From NCBI GenBank assembly GCA_958295665.1, contig OY282560.1, positions 259,541,368 to 259,605,367 on the forward strand: a stretch of 64,000 nucleotides of DNA, given 5' to 3'. Below the pieces are notes generated by a model. The model was not told the origin of the DNA. It was given only the letters and a program-made list of their open reading frames with translations, and ran no database searches. Numbering within the stretch: the first letter of the stretch is position 1; each line of letters starts with the position of its first letter. The stretch is from Tipula vernalis (lineage: Eukaryota > Arthropoda > Insecta > Diptera > Tipulidae). This document shows positions 1-12,285 of the stretch, piece after piece. A program made the position numbers and the translations under genes.

Positions 1-42
1 TACTAATTTTTAATGAGACGAATTCCAAGTATATACTTGATA

Positions 43-860
43 TGTTGATTAGTTAGCTGGCACTTGCGATTCACCACAGAGCTTGGCGGGGTTTAAACTG
101 GAGTGCTGCACCACCTAGAATTCAAATTAATTAAAATGTGAATTTTCTTTAATTAAAAACTCTTAGCTTCGTTCAGTCGCACCGTAAACACCAATTGAGA
201 GAAAATCACAATAGGCAGCGTAGCCTCGAGATGGTTACTGATATTTGTCTAACCCAACTTTTGAAGTAAGTTTATTCGAGCTTTCGTTCTGCGATAGAAA
301 CAAGGTGAATAAAAGAATGTTAACACTAGACAGGTTGAAGTACGAAAGCTTTAAATGAAAACCATTAAATTAAAGTAGTGGCATTCTAATGGTGGCACGT
401 GTCTATTTTCATCTTGGACCATATTTTTATATTATTATTACTAAAGACCATCATGAATTATATATTATTATTATTACTAAAGACCTTATTTTCATTTATA
501 ATCAGTGCAATTTCGCCTTAAGCACCTTTATATTTTATAATTATTTATATTCAGAATTCAAACCATTTTATAGTAAGATCATTTTTATATTGGTATTACG
601 TAAACATTGAAATATTTTGTTATTTATTATAATTAGATGTCGCGTCAAAATTGTTATGACTCGGCAAAATTTTTACTTGACAACAACAACTTGTAAATTA
701 TATTGGAAAAAAATAATAAAAAGACAATCGAGATTTGTCAGTCTTACGAGAAGTATCTGATTTTACCATATCATCAATTAAAAAAAAAACAAAATTATTC
801 ATTAATTTCACCGTAAAGTTTCCGCGCATTTTTTGGAATTCTTTTTCACCATCATCGACA
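43..860 (+). repeat. Probable 5' LTR of the BEL/Pao element
   Basis: The interval starts with TGTTGAT and ends with ATCGACA, whose reverse complement is TGTCGAT, so the ends form a 7-base imperfect inverted repeat. It stops five bases before the tRNA-Tyr primer-binding site. A TCAGTC near 174 fits an arthropod initiator. No second LTR is present to confirm the borders. An alternative start at 318 (TGTTAACAC) would give a shorter LTR of about 543 bp. Confidence 0.5.
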
Positions 861-865
861 TTTTT

Positions 866-883
866 TGGTCCTTCGAGCCGGAT
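866..883 (+). other. Primer-binding site, tRNA-Tyr type
   Basis: The 18 bases TGGTCCTTCGAGCCGGAT are complementary to the 3' end of insect tRNA-Tyr including its CCA tail, as I recall that tRNA (body ending ATCCGGCTCGAAGGA). In a retrotransposon this is where the primer tRNA anneals to start minus-strand DNA synthesis. Its position just inside the proposed LTR end supports the LTR border at about 860. Confidence 0.8.
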
Positions 884-1424
884 GTCGTTCGAGTAGACCG
901 GACACCAACCAGCTTGAAGGAGAATTATACACCTCGTGGAGATTTTGCAATTTTGATACCATTTTGAGCATCGTTTTACAGGGAAGCTGAAAACTATAAA
1001 CCAGCCACCACTGTTGGAGAAAAACCATCAACTTCGTGGAAATTACGCACGCTACAATTACACCCTGAAAATCATAAGTACCATTTTTATTTATTCTTTC
1101 CTATATACCAGTTCCTATTTTGTTCCTTAAATTACCATTTCCCTGTTATACATAAGTTACCATTATATAACCTTTTCACACTACATATAAACTCAATAAG
1201 TGATTATTTAACCATAAGTGAACAATTTTGTTCACCGATTTCGCACGTTTATTATTATTAATTTTTTTTATTTGAACTTATCATCATTTGAATTCATTTG
1301 ATTCGAATTAAACCCGCTAAGTGTAAAGTGATTTGAATAAGTGAATTTGTGATTTTTTTTTAACTTTATTTATCAATATACTATATATTGAGTGTGAAGA
1401 GTGCAATAAAGACAAATCTGAAAG
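884..1424 (+). other. Untranslated leader of the BEL/Pao element
   Basis: AT-rich sequence between the PBS and the gag start, without an open frame of note. It is the expected position for the 5' leader and packaging region. I see no repeat or other gene in it. Confidence 0.5.
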
Positions 1425-2018
1425 ATGCCACCAAAAGTAGACCATTTTTTCCGACGACGTAAAACTACATTATCGCAAATCAAGGTTATTTTGACCTATG
1501 CCAACAACCTTTCGGAAACTTCCGACATTATAAGTGTTAAAGCTCGGCTAGACAATCTTCAACAATTAATGAAGACCTTTTCGGATGTCGAGGGCGAAAT
1601 ATTTGCAAGGGATGCCGAGACTGAGTCTAAAGCTCTGGAATGTGACGAGATGTATTATTCAGCCATTGAAAAACTCAACACGCGCATACGAGATATTCAG
1701 CAGAAAACACCATACCAAGATATTTCTATAGCCATGAATATCGGTCATGCTTCTGCATCATTCAATCAATCGCGCAGTGAAACAAAATTACCACGTCTAA
1801 CGTTACCAACGTTTGATGGAAATTATCAGGAATGGCAGTCATTGCATGATATGTTCATGTCGACCGTTCATGATAACCCGGCTCTGACGGGAGTTCAAAA
1901 ATTGCAATACTTGAAAGGCGCATTAAGGGGAGAGGCTAGTGCATCACTGCGACACTTGGCCATAACAAGAAAGCAACTACATAGAAGCATACCAAAAGCT
2001 AGTCAAAAGGTACAGTAA
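1425..2018 (+). pseudogene. gag: BEL/Pao gag, N-terminal part (DUF1759-like)
   Basis: This 197-codon frame starts at an ATG 540 bases after the PBS. The N-terminal half is helical and charged. It is followed by the BEL/Pao gag signature around residues 125-180: LPRLTLPTFDGNYQEW, then a run ending near KLQYLKGAL. This is the DUF1759-type capsid region of Pao-like gag proteins, which assembles the cytoplasmic particle. The frame breaks near 1,990 and gag homology continues downstream in another frame, so this is one part of a frameshifted gene rather than a short protein. Confidence 0.85.
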
Positions 2019-2727
2019 GAAAAAACTAATCCTAACCCCTTTTATTAAAACGTTTGTTAGTCAACCAATAATCACCACTTTATCAACTAAGCATCTTCGT
2101 CAAGTATGCGACACTTCAGACGAAATAATTCGTGGTATAAAGGCGTTGGGGAATGGCGCAGAAAATCGCGACCCATGGCTGATTTATTTAGTTTTAAATA
2201 AATTAGATAAGGACACTCAGCAGCGTTGGTCAGATGAATCATCAGAAATCGAATACTCTACTTGGCAATCTTTCGTCGAATTTATAAACAAGCGAGCCGA
2301 TTCTTTAGATAATTGCATACCATCAAATAAAAAACCACAATCACGCCCAACAAACATCCGAAGTTTTACCGTAGCTATCAAAACTTGTCCATTATGCAAC
2401 ACAGTCCACAACCTATATGAATGCACCAAATTTAAAAATATGGATGTTAATGCAAGACGTGTTTTTATGCAGGGGGCGAATCACTGTTATAATTGCTTGG
2501 GTGATTCCCATTTAGTATAGAGATGTAGATCAAAAAAATCGTGTTTAAAATGTCAAAAACGCCACAATACCTTACTTCATTTATCATACACCGCTAATAT
2601 TCAGTCAGAACCTACCCCAACAACAGAGAAAACTACAATAACCGAGAAAACCCCAACAACGTCAGTATGTCTAATCCCTTCCACCATGCCAACGAACCAG
2701 AAGCCATCGAAAGCTCACATGGGATTA
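2019..2727 (+). pseudogene. gag: BEL/Pao gag, C-terminal part with zinc knuckle
   Basis: Gag continues in a new frame; the longest open part is 2,146-2,520. A first cysteine cluster (CPLCNTVHNLYEC) near 2,387-2,426 is followed by CYNCLGDSHLV, the beginning of a CCHC zinc knuckle that binds RNA. A TAG stop at 2,518-2,520 falls inside the knuckle, just before the next cysteine, and translation beyond the stop continues with a further cysteine pair (CLKC). A threonine/proline-rich linker follows, with another stop near 2,728-2,733. The stops show that the copy is dead. Confidence 0.85.
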
Positions 2728-2739
2728 CTATAAACAGCA

Positions 2740-3290
2740 ATGGTAAATGTAAGAGGAGCAGATAATGTTCTCTATTCCTGCAGGGCGCTTTTAGATTCTG
2801 GAAGTCTGGCATCATTCATAACCGAGTCATGTGTTCAAAAGTTGGGGCTTCCACGGAAAAATCAACGAACCCTAGCATCTAGGCCCCTAGGGCCTAGCAT
2901 CAACAAGAGTGGGAACTTCAAGGGGGAAGGTGACTATGGAGGTATTTTCACGGCCTCGACCAGACACATTTTTTAATATTGAAGCTATTGTTTTGTCTTC
3001 AATTACATCCATTCAACCGCAGATTCACATAGCCAACCAACACTGGGATGAATTTAAAAATTTGGAGTTAGCAGATTCGATGTTCTATTTTCCTGGTGAA
3101 ATCTAAATTTTAATTGGGTGCGATCAGTATCTGTCATTAATTCTTCCAGGTCACATTGAGAGTAAGAAAACCAAACTGATAGCACAAGAAACCATTCTTG
3201 GTTGGATAATTTCGGGGTCATTGAGTGAGAGAGAACGGGGAAAAAATCGTGACAATAAGCACCACCATCAATATTGACAAAACGCTTACT
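2740..3290 (+). pseudogene. pro: BEL/Pao aspartic protease and pol N-terminal linker
   Basis: A retropepsin-type active site, LLDSGSLASFI, lies at about 2,788-2,820. In retrotransposons this protease cuts the Gag-Pol polyprotein in the particle. The frame shifts near 2,905-2,920: the first frame ends at 2,976 and homology continues from 2,909 in another frame. A TAA stop lies at 3,104-3,106, and the motif ILIGCDQY, typical of the end of the protease domain, follows immediately. A further shift lies near 3,320, just before the RT frame. None of the breaks looks programmed; together they fit random decay. Confidence 0.8.
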
Positions 3291-3295
3291 AAATT

Positions 3296-4990
3296 TTGGG
3301 AAAAGGAAGACATCAAAAACCGATTAGCCAAACACCTAAAGAAGTTCAATGTGAAGATAATTTTCTAAACAACTACCAAAGAAATTCTGATGGTCGATAT
3401 ATCGCAGGTCTGCCGTTTGACCAGGAAGCTGTACCACTAAGGGAATCGAAAACACAAGCCATCAGAAGACTCAAATCAGTTGAACATCGACTAACAAGAA
3501 ATTCAGAGCTAAAAGCAGAATACATTAAATTTATGAAGGAATACGAAGGTTTAGGACATGTGAAGCTTATACCTGACACCGAAATAGCCATTGCACCAAA
3601 TCAGTCCTATTATTTACCGCACCACTCAGTCTATAAGGAAACAAGTACCACGACCAAGTTACGAGTCGTTTTTGATGCTTCGGCGAAAACCAAATCAGGC
3701 AGATCATTAAACGAAAATTTACTAGTTGGGCCGTCAATTCAGCAAACCCTACAACATATTCTTTTACGTTTTCGTTTCCATAGATTTGTTATGACAGCAG
3801 ACCTGGAAAAAATGTTTAGGCAAATATTGATCACTCGCCCACATACCGAGTTCCAACGAATTTTATGGCGGGAGGAACCAACAGAACCAATTCGGGAATA
3901 TCGTTTGCTTACTGTCACGTATGGAACTGCATCAGCCCCATTCCTGTCAACTCGTGTTCTAAAACAAATTGCTGAAGACAACAAACAATTATATCCATTA
4001 GCAGCATCAATCATTGCTAGATATTTTTATGTCGACGACCTAATGACCGGGGCAGACACCTTAGAACAACTCTTCACATTAAAAAAGGAAATTTCTACAA
4101 TAATGAAGACATCAGGATTTAACCTTCGTAAGTGGCTATCCAATTGTCCACTAAATGATGAAGTTTCAATCAGTAACAACAAACTAATTGAAAACGACAA
4201 AGAAGCACAATACTCCAAGGTGCTAGGTATGTATTGGAATACAAAAAATGATTTTTTCACCTACAGAGTTTCATTAGACGAAAACTCAATGCTTACCAAA
4301 CGAGGCATGCTGTCAGAAGCATCTAAGCTTTTTGACCCACAAGGTTGGCTAACCCCTATTAAGATTTACGTGAAAATCATTTTTCAAAGGACATGGGCAA
4401 AATGCTTAGATTGGGATGACCCACTACCAAGGGATATTTCAGAAAATTGGTGCAAATTCGGGAAAGAGCTAACATTAATTGAGTTCGTCACTATACCAAG
4501 ATGGCTCAAATTTTCATCTCACCCAATAACGTTGCATGGATTTTCGGATGCGTCCCAGAATGCCTATGCAGCTGTCGTCTATGCTACATGTCTCAATGAG
4601 AATGGTGGAATAGAGGCGACAATTGTATCTGCCAAAACCAAGGTGGCACCAGCACAGAAGCAGATTACAATCCCTAAACTGGAACTCTGCGCCGCAGTAC
4701 TTCTCGCTAATTTAATGGATAGTGTACAAGATCTCTTAATAGACCGAGAAACTAATATTTACATGTGGAGTGATTACACGATAGTTTTGTCATGGCTGGA
4801 AACAGTACCTCGCTCACTCGACATATTCGTAGGAAACCGAATATCCCAAATTATCACCAACTATCCCAGGAAATATTGGCAACATATAACGACGAAATAT
4901 AATCCAGCGGATTGTGCCTCTAGGGGCATTTCACCTTCAGAATTATTGAACCACAACCTTTGGTGGACAGGACCACAATGGATTAAGTAG
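3296..4990 (+). CDS. pol: BEL/Pao pol: reverse transcriptase and RNase H
   Basis: This uninterrupted 564-codon frame is the best preserved gene in the window. It opens at a TTG that is not a real initiator, since the polyprotein would enter from upstream. The sequence DGRYIAGLPF near residue 35 is typical of the Pao-type RT entry. VFDASAKTKSGRSLNENL near residue 127 leads into the RT fingers, and the catalytic box YVDDLMTG is encoded at 4,028-4,051. RNase H follows: HGFSDASQNAYAAVVYA near 4,530-4,585 supplies the first acidic residue, and WSDYTIVLSW near 4,765-4,795 a second. NPADCASRG near the end is the usual BEL/Pao link to integrase. The enzyme would copy the element RNA into DNA. Confidence 0.93.
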   Translation: MGKGRHQKPISQTPKEVQCEDNFLNNYQRNSDGRYIAGLPFDQEAVPLRESKTQAIRRLKSVEHRLTRNSELKAEYIKFMKEYEGLGHVKLIPDTEIAIAPNQSYYLPHHSVYKETSTTTKLRVVFDASAKTKSGRSLNENLLVGPSIQQTLQHILLRFRFHRFVMTADLEKMFRQILITRPHTEFQRILWREEPTEPIREYRLLTVTYGTASAPFLSTRVLKQIAEDNKQLYPLAASIIARYFYVDDLMTGADTLEQLFTLKKEISTIMKTSGFNLRKWLSNCPLNDEVSISNNKLIENDKEAQYSKVLGMYWNTKNDFFTYRVSLDENSMLTKRGMLSEASKLFDPQGWLTPIKIYVKIIFQRTWAKCLDWDDPLPRDISENWCKFGKELTLIEFVTIPRWLKFSSHPITLHGFSDASQNAYAAVVYATCLNENGGIEATIVSAKTKVAPAQKQITIPKLELCAAVLLANLMDSVQDLLIDRETNIYMWSDYTIVLSWLETVPRSLDIFVGNRISQIITNYPRKYWQHITTKYNPADCASRGISPSELLNHNLWWTGPQWIK

Positions 4991-5065
4991 CCTGTAACCG
5001 AATGGCCAGTAAAACCTGTAGTCATTTGTAACCTAACATCATTTTCGTCCCCGATCCGGCTAATT

Positions 5066-6068
5066 GTGTCAAAATATTCAAATTCTAATAAAATTATTCG
5101 TGTGTTAGCATTTTGTAAACGGTTTATTAAAAATTGTAAGTTGAAACCAGAAGAAAGACCTAAAACATTTCTTAATTGTAGTGAATTTAACGAATCAAAA
5201 TTACTTATAAATAATAAAATTTGTGCAAGGAAATCACTTTCAATCCGAAATAAAAACATTAAAACATAATTTACAATTGCCAACCAAACATAAACTAATA
5301 AACCTTAATCCCTTCCTAGCCAAAAATGGTATACTTAGAGTAGGGGGGCGTATAGAACGAGCAATCGTACCACTTGATGCGAAGCATCCGATATTATTAC
5401 CAACCGAAGATGTCATCTCTGAAATTATTGTTCGTACAGCGCATGAACAATTACCTTGTGGAAACCATACACAGTTGTTTACAACAATTAAGCAAAATTA
5501 TTGGATTTTGAACTGCAAATTAATAATTCGACGCGTTATCAAAAGATGTTTGAAATGTTTCAGACACACAGCGAAGAATATTCAACCGATAATGGCAAAT
5601 TTACCAAGCAGCCGAGTGACTTTAGTTAGGCCGTTCTTATCGACAGGTGTCGATTATGCTGGACCGATATACGTTCGACCATCAAAACGAAGGGGATTAA
5701 AACCGGAAAAGTCGTACATTGCAGTTTTCCTATGCCTTAGCACAAAAGCAATTCACCTTGAATTAGCTGGCGACCTAACAACCAATTCATTTATAGCGGC
5801 TTTTCGGCGTTTCATTTCACGTCGTGGTCTTTGTCGTGAAATAATAAGCGACAACGGCTCAAACTTCATTGGGGCCAAAAATGATCTCAATGAACTTTTT
5901 AAACTCATCAATGACGTTGCGATTTCTAACTTTCTTTCGCAGCAACAAATTACATGGAAGTTCAACCCGCCAACTGGCTCTCGCGTATCAATACTTCATC
6001 GTACCAGTATCGATCGCTATTGTTGGAAATACAATTATTTGCAAAACTGTGTATCAACCATTTTCTAA
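5066..6068 (+). pseudogene. int: BEL/Pao integrase, truncated
   Basis: Two overlapping frames (5,066-5,269 and 5,223-6,068) hold the RT-integrase linker and the integrase. An H2C2 zinc-binding domain is visible (H and H around HEQLPCGNHTQ, C and C in KRCLKC, about 5,440-5,560). The catalytic core has its first Asp in TGVDYAGPI near 5,652 and its second in IISDNGSNFIGA near 5,850. The third catalytic residue, a Glu normally found about 35-45 residues later, is missing, because homology ends after WKFNPP near 5,968 and unrelated codons follow to the stop. Integrase joins the element DNA to the chromosome; this one lacks a complete active site. Confidence 0.88.
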
Positions 6069-9000
6069 AAAAAGCAGTCATAAATCGTACGATAAGGAAT
6101 GAAGTATCTTTTTAGTTTAGTAATCTCGATAAATGGCTGAAGGATTGATAGTTAATGTAGCCAAAGGCTATTATACTCTAATCAATTCAACTCAATCGTT
6201 CATGCGATCAAATCTAGCTATTTTGAAAACCAATTTCCATATTACTAAAGACTTACATATGTACGCAAACATTAAATCATCTCATTTATTTGTGCTCAAC
6301 CATACAACTTGAAAGGCAAAATATATTGATTTTATCGCATCGTACTGCGCCGCGCCTTCTATTACCTATGCTAATGATATTTTAAAAGATGAAAAAAACA
6401 AAAAAAAAATAATTAATTTATGTAAAACAAACGAAGAAAACTACTTTGTCTACTTCTGTACGTGTTACGTTGTAAACCATAATGCATGCTATATCATAAT
6501 TTTGAACGAACCAATATCATATCCCAAAAACCAATAAATTAGACTATTACACTCTAATTAAGCTGTAAATTTCGACAAGCATTTTTTGGAGAATTTTGCT
6601 TAAAAGCGTTATATACAACACAACAAATTACACACAAAGTTCAATTCTATAAGCTAACCATGAAGTAATATAATATATACTGTGCTGTGTGAATTAACAA
6701 TAAAACTTAAATTATCACAACAAATTTGCAACAAGAACAAAAAAAAGTTCACTTATTTCCAAAACAAAAATAATTTATAAATACACGTTGAGCTTTTTAT
6801 AAAAAATAAATAAATAAAAACTTTTTGTTGTTTATTTACCATAAACTAACTGTACACGAAATAAAAGCACTAAATTTACACTCTATATAACGACTGTACA
6901 TATTGTGCTGCAAAAAAAAGCTGAAAAATAAAATATTTAAATGGCTTTTTTCGTCGTCGTCGTTTGTTTTGTTCATTTTCTTGGAGCTTTTCCAAAACGG
7001 AAAAAAATCCAAACAAAACACTTTGTATATAGTAATTTAATATAGCTAAAGATTTTTATTATGTATTTTGGCTTTTTTAGACCACAATAAGATTATCTAT
7101 AATTGGATCGGATTTGAATTTACATTTGGAGAGTACCGAGTTTTTTTGTTTGTTTGTTTCTTCGTAGGTTGATTGTTTAGTGTGTGCTTGGTTTATTACA
7201 TAGACCAAAGATGGCCGAATTCGTCAATCGACCATTTTTATTTTTTGTTACTCCAAATCGACTTAACGAAATAATTAATTTAATTGGAATATAAACCAAA
7301 CAAAAATAATTAAATTCGTTTTAACTGTTTTTTAATAAGATTACGATCATTAATTGTGTTGTAGGTTTTAAAAATAGCAGGAATTTTTTTATTTGTAGTA
7401 AAAATGAAGGCCGTAAATAGAATTATAATATTATTGGATGTTTTGATAAATGAAATTTTTTGCAAATTAATGCAATAACATTGAAAAGGGAAAATGATGC
7501 AGGTTTTAGAGCAACCCAACCGAGGCTCTTGAAACGTAAAAGCACCTTAACTTAAAAAAACAAACATGGAAAGAACTGAAACACGGTAAGAAAACTGTAT
7601 ACCATATATTGCATAAGGTTTAATTAAATATTTAAAATTTTAGAAGTTACGGGAACATCAATTTTAAGAATGCTTTAATTCCTTGTTTACAAAAAAAAAA
7701 TGAGAGAATTGACAAGTAATTCTCAAGAAATTTAATCATTGAAGATATGAGTTCGTTTTAGTATGGACATATTTAATCAATTTAAACTCTATTAACCTAC
7801 TATTCGTGTACTCCTACTAATACGCTGTTTTAATTTGGTTAAACATTTGCAATTTTGATTATTGTTTTAGGTTTTGTCTTATTGCCAAAACATCATCATT
7901 CAATGTAATTAATAGCTAGTTGGTTTCTTACTTTATCCCTATAAGCAATTCAAATTCTAAATAAAATCGGTTTTGTGCAAATCGGATCCTGTCTAGTATA
8001 AAGTACATACATAATTTAACATAAAATCTCAACTGACCTTAAATTTTAATCTCCATTTAATTCTGGTCAAATTTGTTTAAATTTACGTTAAACATTCATT
8101 TTTTAATACAATGAAATGTTAACCACTGCTCAATTTTATTAAAATACTCTGGCTGCTATTAAGAACTGTGACAATCTATTTCAAGGTAAAATTTTGATTG
8201 CATATTTAATGAAGCTGTAATAACTAAGAAGTTTCATAAAAATTGCCCTACTCACACAAACTTTACGATTGGAGCGGACTAAGCACTTTTTACAATTATT
8301 ACTACGAAATGTGCGTTTGGAAAAAAATGTTATTGAGTTAGTTTATAGCATATTTTAGTCCACTTACCGACCATTTACATCACAAGAAATATAGGTCTCA
8401 TTTTATTCATATGTCAAAAATTAAAATATTTCAATAATGGAATATTTATATTTAATATTACAAGTGTTTTGGCATTTATTGATTTTAATTTTAATATTTT
8501 AATTTCTATTCATTATTTGTTCTGTAAAAATGCAAATTAACAAATGGCATCTATTGAAAAATTAGAAATTCTTTAGGTCGAACCTTTTACACCATACTTC
8601 TAGTTTACACCATATGACTTATGAAGCTTAGATCGAATGTAGTTTAGCCCGTGACCGAAATATGGTGTTGTAAAGTATTATTTATAACTGTTTTTTAAGT
8701 GGCCACTACATATTTTTACTCGCTCTAGTTGAAACGCGGTACATATGAATAGACCATAAGTCGTGCGGTTAATAAGATATTTAAAAATAGAACATTTGAT
8801 TTTTACTATCGTTCATCCTGACGTAAAAAACCTGTAGAATTTGATGGATTTATGAATATGAAGCTGAAACATTGAAAGCCAAGTCAATGCTGCACAATGC
8901 TTGAGTGAAGTCTTATCTTCATTGTTAAAGTCAAAATCTGATAAAAAACAACAATTTTTTGCATGATTTAACTTAATCTTTTCGCAAAAGTTTCAGATTT

Positions 9001-10920
9001 TTGAAAAACAATCTTGACCTGGTCCTTGATACTTCATATTTCAAGTGCACTCAAATAAAATAAATAAACAAGACAATTACCAAAACAAAAAGTTCAGCCG
9101 ACCATGAATTGATCATTGATTTTATACTCACAATACAATAAATAAGCGGCATAATATAATTCAGTTGTCAAACTCACCTGAAATTAAAAAAAAAAATTAA
9201 AAATTAATACAGTATTAAATGATTTCTAAGCGCTAGAAAATGTATTTTCAAGAGCACAGCGAACTTCCACTCAATTCTAAAATAACAAAAGCAACCAATG
9301 GAAAAGATCGTACTGAAATATTTATATTCCTTTGCAAAAATTTCAGTGAACTCGTTGTTATGTGTGTGTCTGTTCTACTAACACGTATTGCATAAATTTC
9401 ACTTTTAATTTAATTTAAACTTTTGCATAATACGAATTAAATTATTTAACATTTCGCGCGATAAACACAAAATGAAATAAACAAAGCTTTAACACAAATA
9501 GCTATCTTATAACAAAAACTATTAATAATAAATTTTATTGAGTTCCACGGATTGTTTTGATCACAACCATGTGCAAAAAATTTTGTAAAGTGAAAGTTGA
9601 ATTTCGCGAATTTGCCATGTGTGTATATAAATTAGATAAATTTACGATCGGACAAATTTGGATTTGTAACGTGAAATAATAAGACAAGCTTAATTTTTAT
9701 TTTCGTTTGACATTTTCGGCTATACATACGGCTATGTACGATAGATAATTAAAATGATACAGTCGAACATGATGATATACTAATACCACAGGTGTAAACG
9801 GATTTTAACAAAAATGATTTTCTATTGATGTTGGAGGTTTCAATACATATTTTATCGGAGTATAAAAATCTCTATGTTACGAGTATTTTCAAGCTGGAAA
9901 GCCTTTAAGGAAAAATAGATTTTCAATTTTTAATTATTTTTAACATTCTTTTCATGGTCGACGAACATAAAATTATCTTTCCTTTTATCTCTATCATAAA
10001 ATATATAGTATTACTTAGAGCGATTCGATATTTTGCATTGTAACATCCATAGATTATAGAAAAGTGGGAGGCATCACACCAGATATTTTCTTGGCTATTT
10101 GTTGAAATATATGATAAATGATTTATTAAACAGAGTATAACCGTTCGGCTATATAAACATTTTAATGGTTGAATATGAGTGATCTTTGGAGATATGTAAC
10201 GTATTCTAAACGTAAATCACATGAATTCCTATTACAAAACATTGTACATTTTTGTTTGGCAGCTTCAAAGTCTTAATTCATCTTGTAACATTTGATTACC
10301 AGACTAAATCTGGGTGGTAAATGTTTTTTCCTCATAAGGACTAATTGGATGACTACCTATCGCCACAAGATTTTACCAGTTCGCAATAAGTTTTTTAAAA
10401 GTATTTCTAATAATAATTAAACTCAAGAATTTAAATTATTTTTATATGGTATACAATTAATGCACGTTATTATATTTTTTTAAGTACAGGGTATTGTCTA
10501 CTTGATCTCATTTAACAATCCTTTAAAGATATATTCGTACATCAACTCAGGTAAATAATTAACAACCTGTGTAATGTTTAGGTAACTTAACAATTTCACA
10601 AAATATTTTGATGTAAAATAATTGTTCAAAAAGCCAACACAATTTATTTTATTGCTGCGCGAAAATTGCATGCCCTTGAAATATGCGCAAGTCTGTGTCG
10701 TCTAGTGTAATAAACCCAAGAATAAATTTCGTCGTTACTAAAGTATTATCGCAGATATATAGTATATCATTATTAATTCTGGGAGCTACACTTCAATCTA
10801 ACTCTACGGTACGCCTAAGAGGTACCTTCTTTAACTGCTGGTCGGATTACCTCAACACATCATTTGGAATAAAATCACCTTAACAAAAGAAGTTTTTCGC
10901 GCGCGGAATCAAAGTTTGGG
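5971..10920. other. AT-rich stretch without recognisable genes
   Basis: About 5 kb of AT-rich DNA with homopolymer runs and only short chance frames. I found no convincing coding segment, transposon terminus or tRNA. A weak inverted match (ACACCATA near 8,590 against TATGGTGT near 8,662) is too short to call. The region could be intron or intergenic host sequence. Confidence 0.5.
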
Positions 10921-10960
10921 GATGACAACATTTGAGAATTGGTGACAACATTTGAGAATT
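10921..10960 (+). repeat. 20-bp direct tandem duplication
   Basis: Two 20-base units, GATGACAACATTTGAGAATT and the same with one change (GG for GA at the start), lie side by side 13 bases before a MITE. This looks like a recent local duplication. Confidence 0.85.
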
Positions 10961-10972
10961 ACACTAAGTAAA

Positions 10973-11239
10973 GGCTGTATTTCAATCGGCTAAAAAGTTA
11001 AATTTCTTAACTGTGGTAAAAAATATTAAATTTTCCTCACTTTTTAGTCGTTTTGGTGTTTCAAATGAAATTGGTTAAAAATGTGACGTTTACGTTTTCT
11101 ATTTTTGTTTTGCGTAGAGAAAAGCAAAATACAACCTACAAATTTTTAACTGGTCCGTGACCAGTTAAAATTTTTGTGGTGAAAAAAATGTCAAAAATTT
11201 AACTTTTTATGCGGATTTTTATTCGTTTGAAACACAGCC
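10973..11239. mobile_element. Harbinger-like MITE, 267 bp
   Basis: The left end reads GGCTGTATTTCAATCGG and the right end, reverse complemented, GGCTGTGTTTCAAACGA, so 13 of the first 14 bases agree. The right end is followed by TAA, and the left is preceded by AAA within a TAAA run, which fits a decayed 3-bp TWA target duplication of the PIF/Harbinger type. The element is too short to code. Its centre holds a hairpin at about 11,146-11,168 (TTAACTGGTC, CGT, GACCAGTTAA). Confidence 0.65.
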
Positions 11240-11242
11240 TAA

Positions 11243-12285
11243 CATTCAAAAGTTTAAGGCCACCTCGGAACATTGATCATGTACACATATTTTCAACAAT
11301 CCATTGGCAAATTAGATTTGAATATAGTTGTAGGCTATTGCACTAATGTGTGCTAGAGTTTATCTGTGATAATATTCCACCGGCCCTCCCTTTCTTTATA
11401 GCTTTGCAGCTAAAAAATGCCACAAACTGCTGAAGTGAGTAGAAGTCTCATTTTTTGATAAATGTTTACCAAAAATGGGACGCTCGAAGAAACTTCGACC
11501 TATTTACGAAGTCAAATTATTTACAGAAAGAAAAATTGCGAAATAACATAACATTTCCAAATTGGGAATGAATCTTACCATACAATGACAGCGGATATGA
11601 GGAAACCACCAGACAAAACAGAGAATTTGATGCCCAAGTAAAACAACCAAGCAGAAGGTTTGGCAGAGGTCAAGAAAAGCCAACGTGCAACACGACAATT
11701 AAAAGATGTTTATTGAAGTAGAATTTATTTGGCCGCTTTACGAAGGAAAAACTACTTATTCGTGCTACTCGTATATATAGTGATACATTTTCTTACGCAG
11801 AATACCGGAGAATACCTTGGAATACCGAAGAAAAGATACTACGACAGTGTATGGTGCCTTCGGTCACTTCGGTGTAGCAAGGAAATGACTTCATGATAAA
11901 TGGGTAGCTTGCTCCTGTTGTGGGATAGGCAACATTTTCTGTAACTGGTGGTACTAAAGAAAGAAGGCTATAAACCAACTCTACGGAATAAGACAATTAC
12001 GTATAATACAAAGTTACTCAATGTCGTTTGGCTGCCCAGTCACTAGAACTGAAACCGATAAAGCTGCTTGGGGATAAGCTGGACAGACAAGTGCGCCAGA
12101 TGCCCCATCCCACATGAGGGAGTAATAGAGCCATACCACAGCAAACTGATGATGTTAAAGCTAGAGGAGGGTATTTGAATGAAAAATCAGTTTAGATGTT
12201 ATTTTTCAAAAACAATAAATCCATTAATATGGACTGTTTATTTTGAAAGTAGTGTAAGTCCATATTTTGTTGAAATGAGATAATG
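11243..12285. other. Unclassified region
   Basis: A short stretch near 11,800-12,120 is richer in GC than its surroundings, but all frames are broken and I recognise no family. It lies just downstream, in transcript sense, of a minus-strand LINE tail, so it may hold further unrecognised transposon debris. I see no terminal repeats. Confidence 0.3.

Larger units (their letters stand above)
43..5970 (+). mobile_element. BEL/Pao LTR retrotransposon, 3'-truncated
   Basis: Gene order is LTR, PBS, gag (DUF1759-like), zinc knuckle, retropepsin, RT, RNase H and integrase, which is the BEL/Pao order. The RT catalytic box reads YVDD, as is usual in this group. Gag and protease carry stops and frameshifts, so the copy is not functional. 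Integrase homology stops after an NPP motif near 5,968 and I see no 3' LTR downstream, so the 3' end is lost or replaced. The right boundary is approximate. Confidence 0.9.

Noticed and set aside
318..860. Shorter BEL/Pao LTR beginning TGTTAACAC at 318
   Set aside because: The start at 43 gives better inverted ends (TGTTGAT/ATCGACA), but without a second LTR this is not settled.
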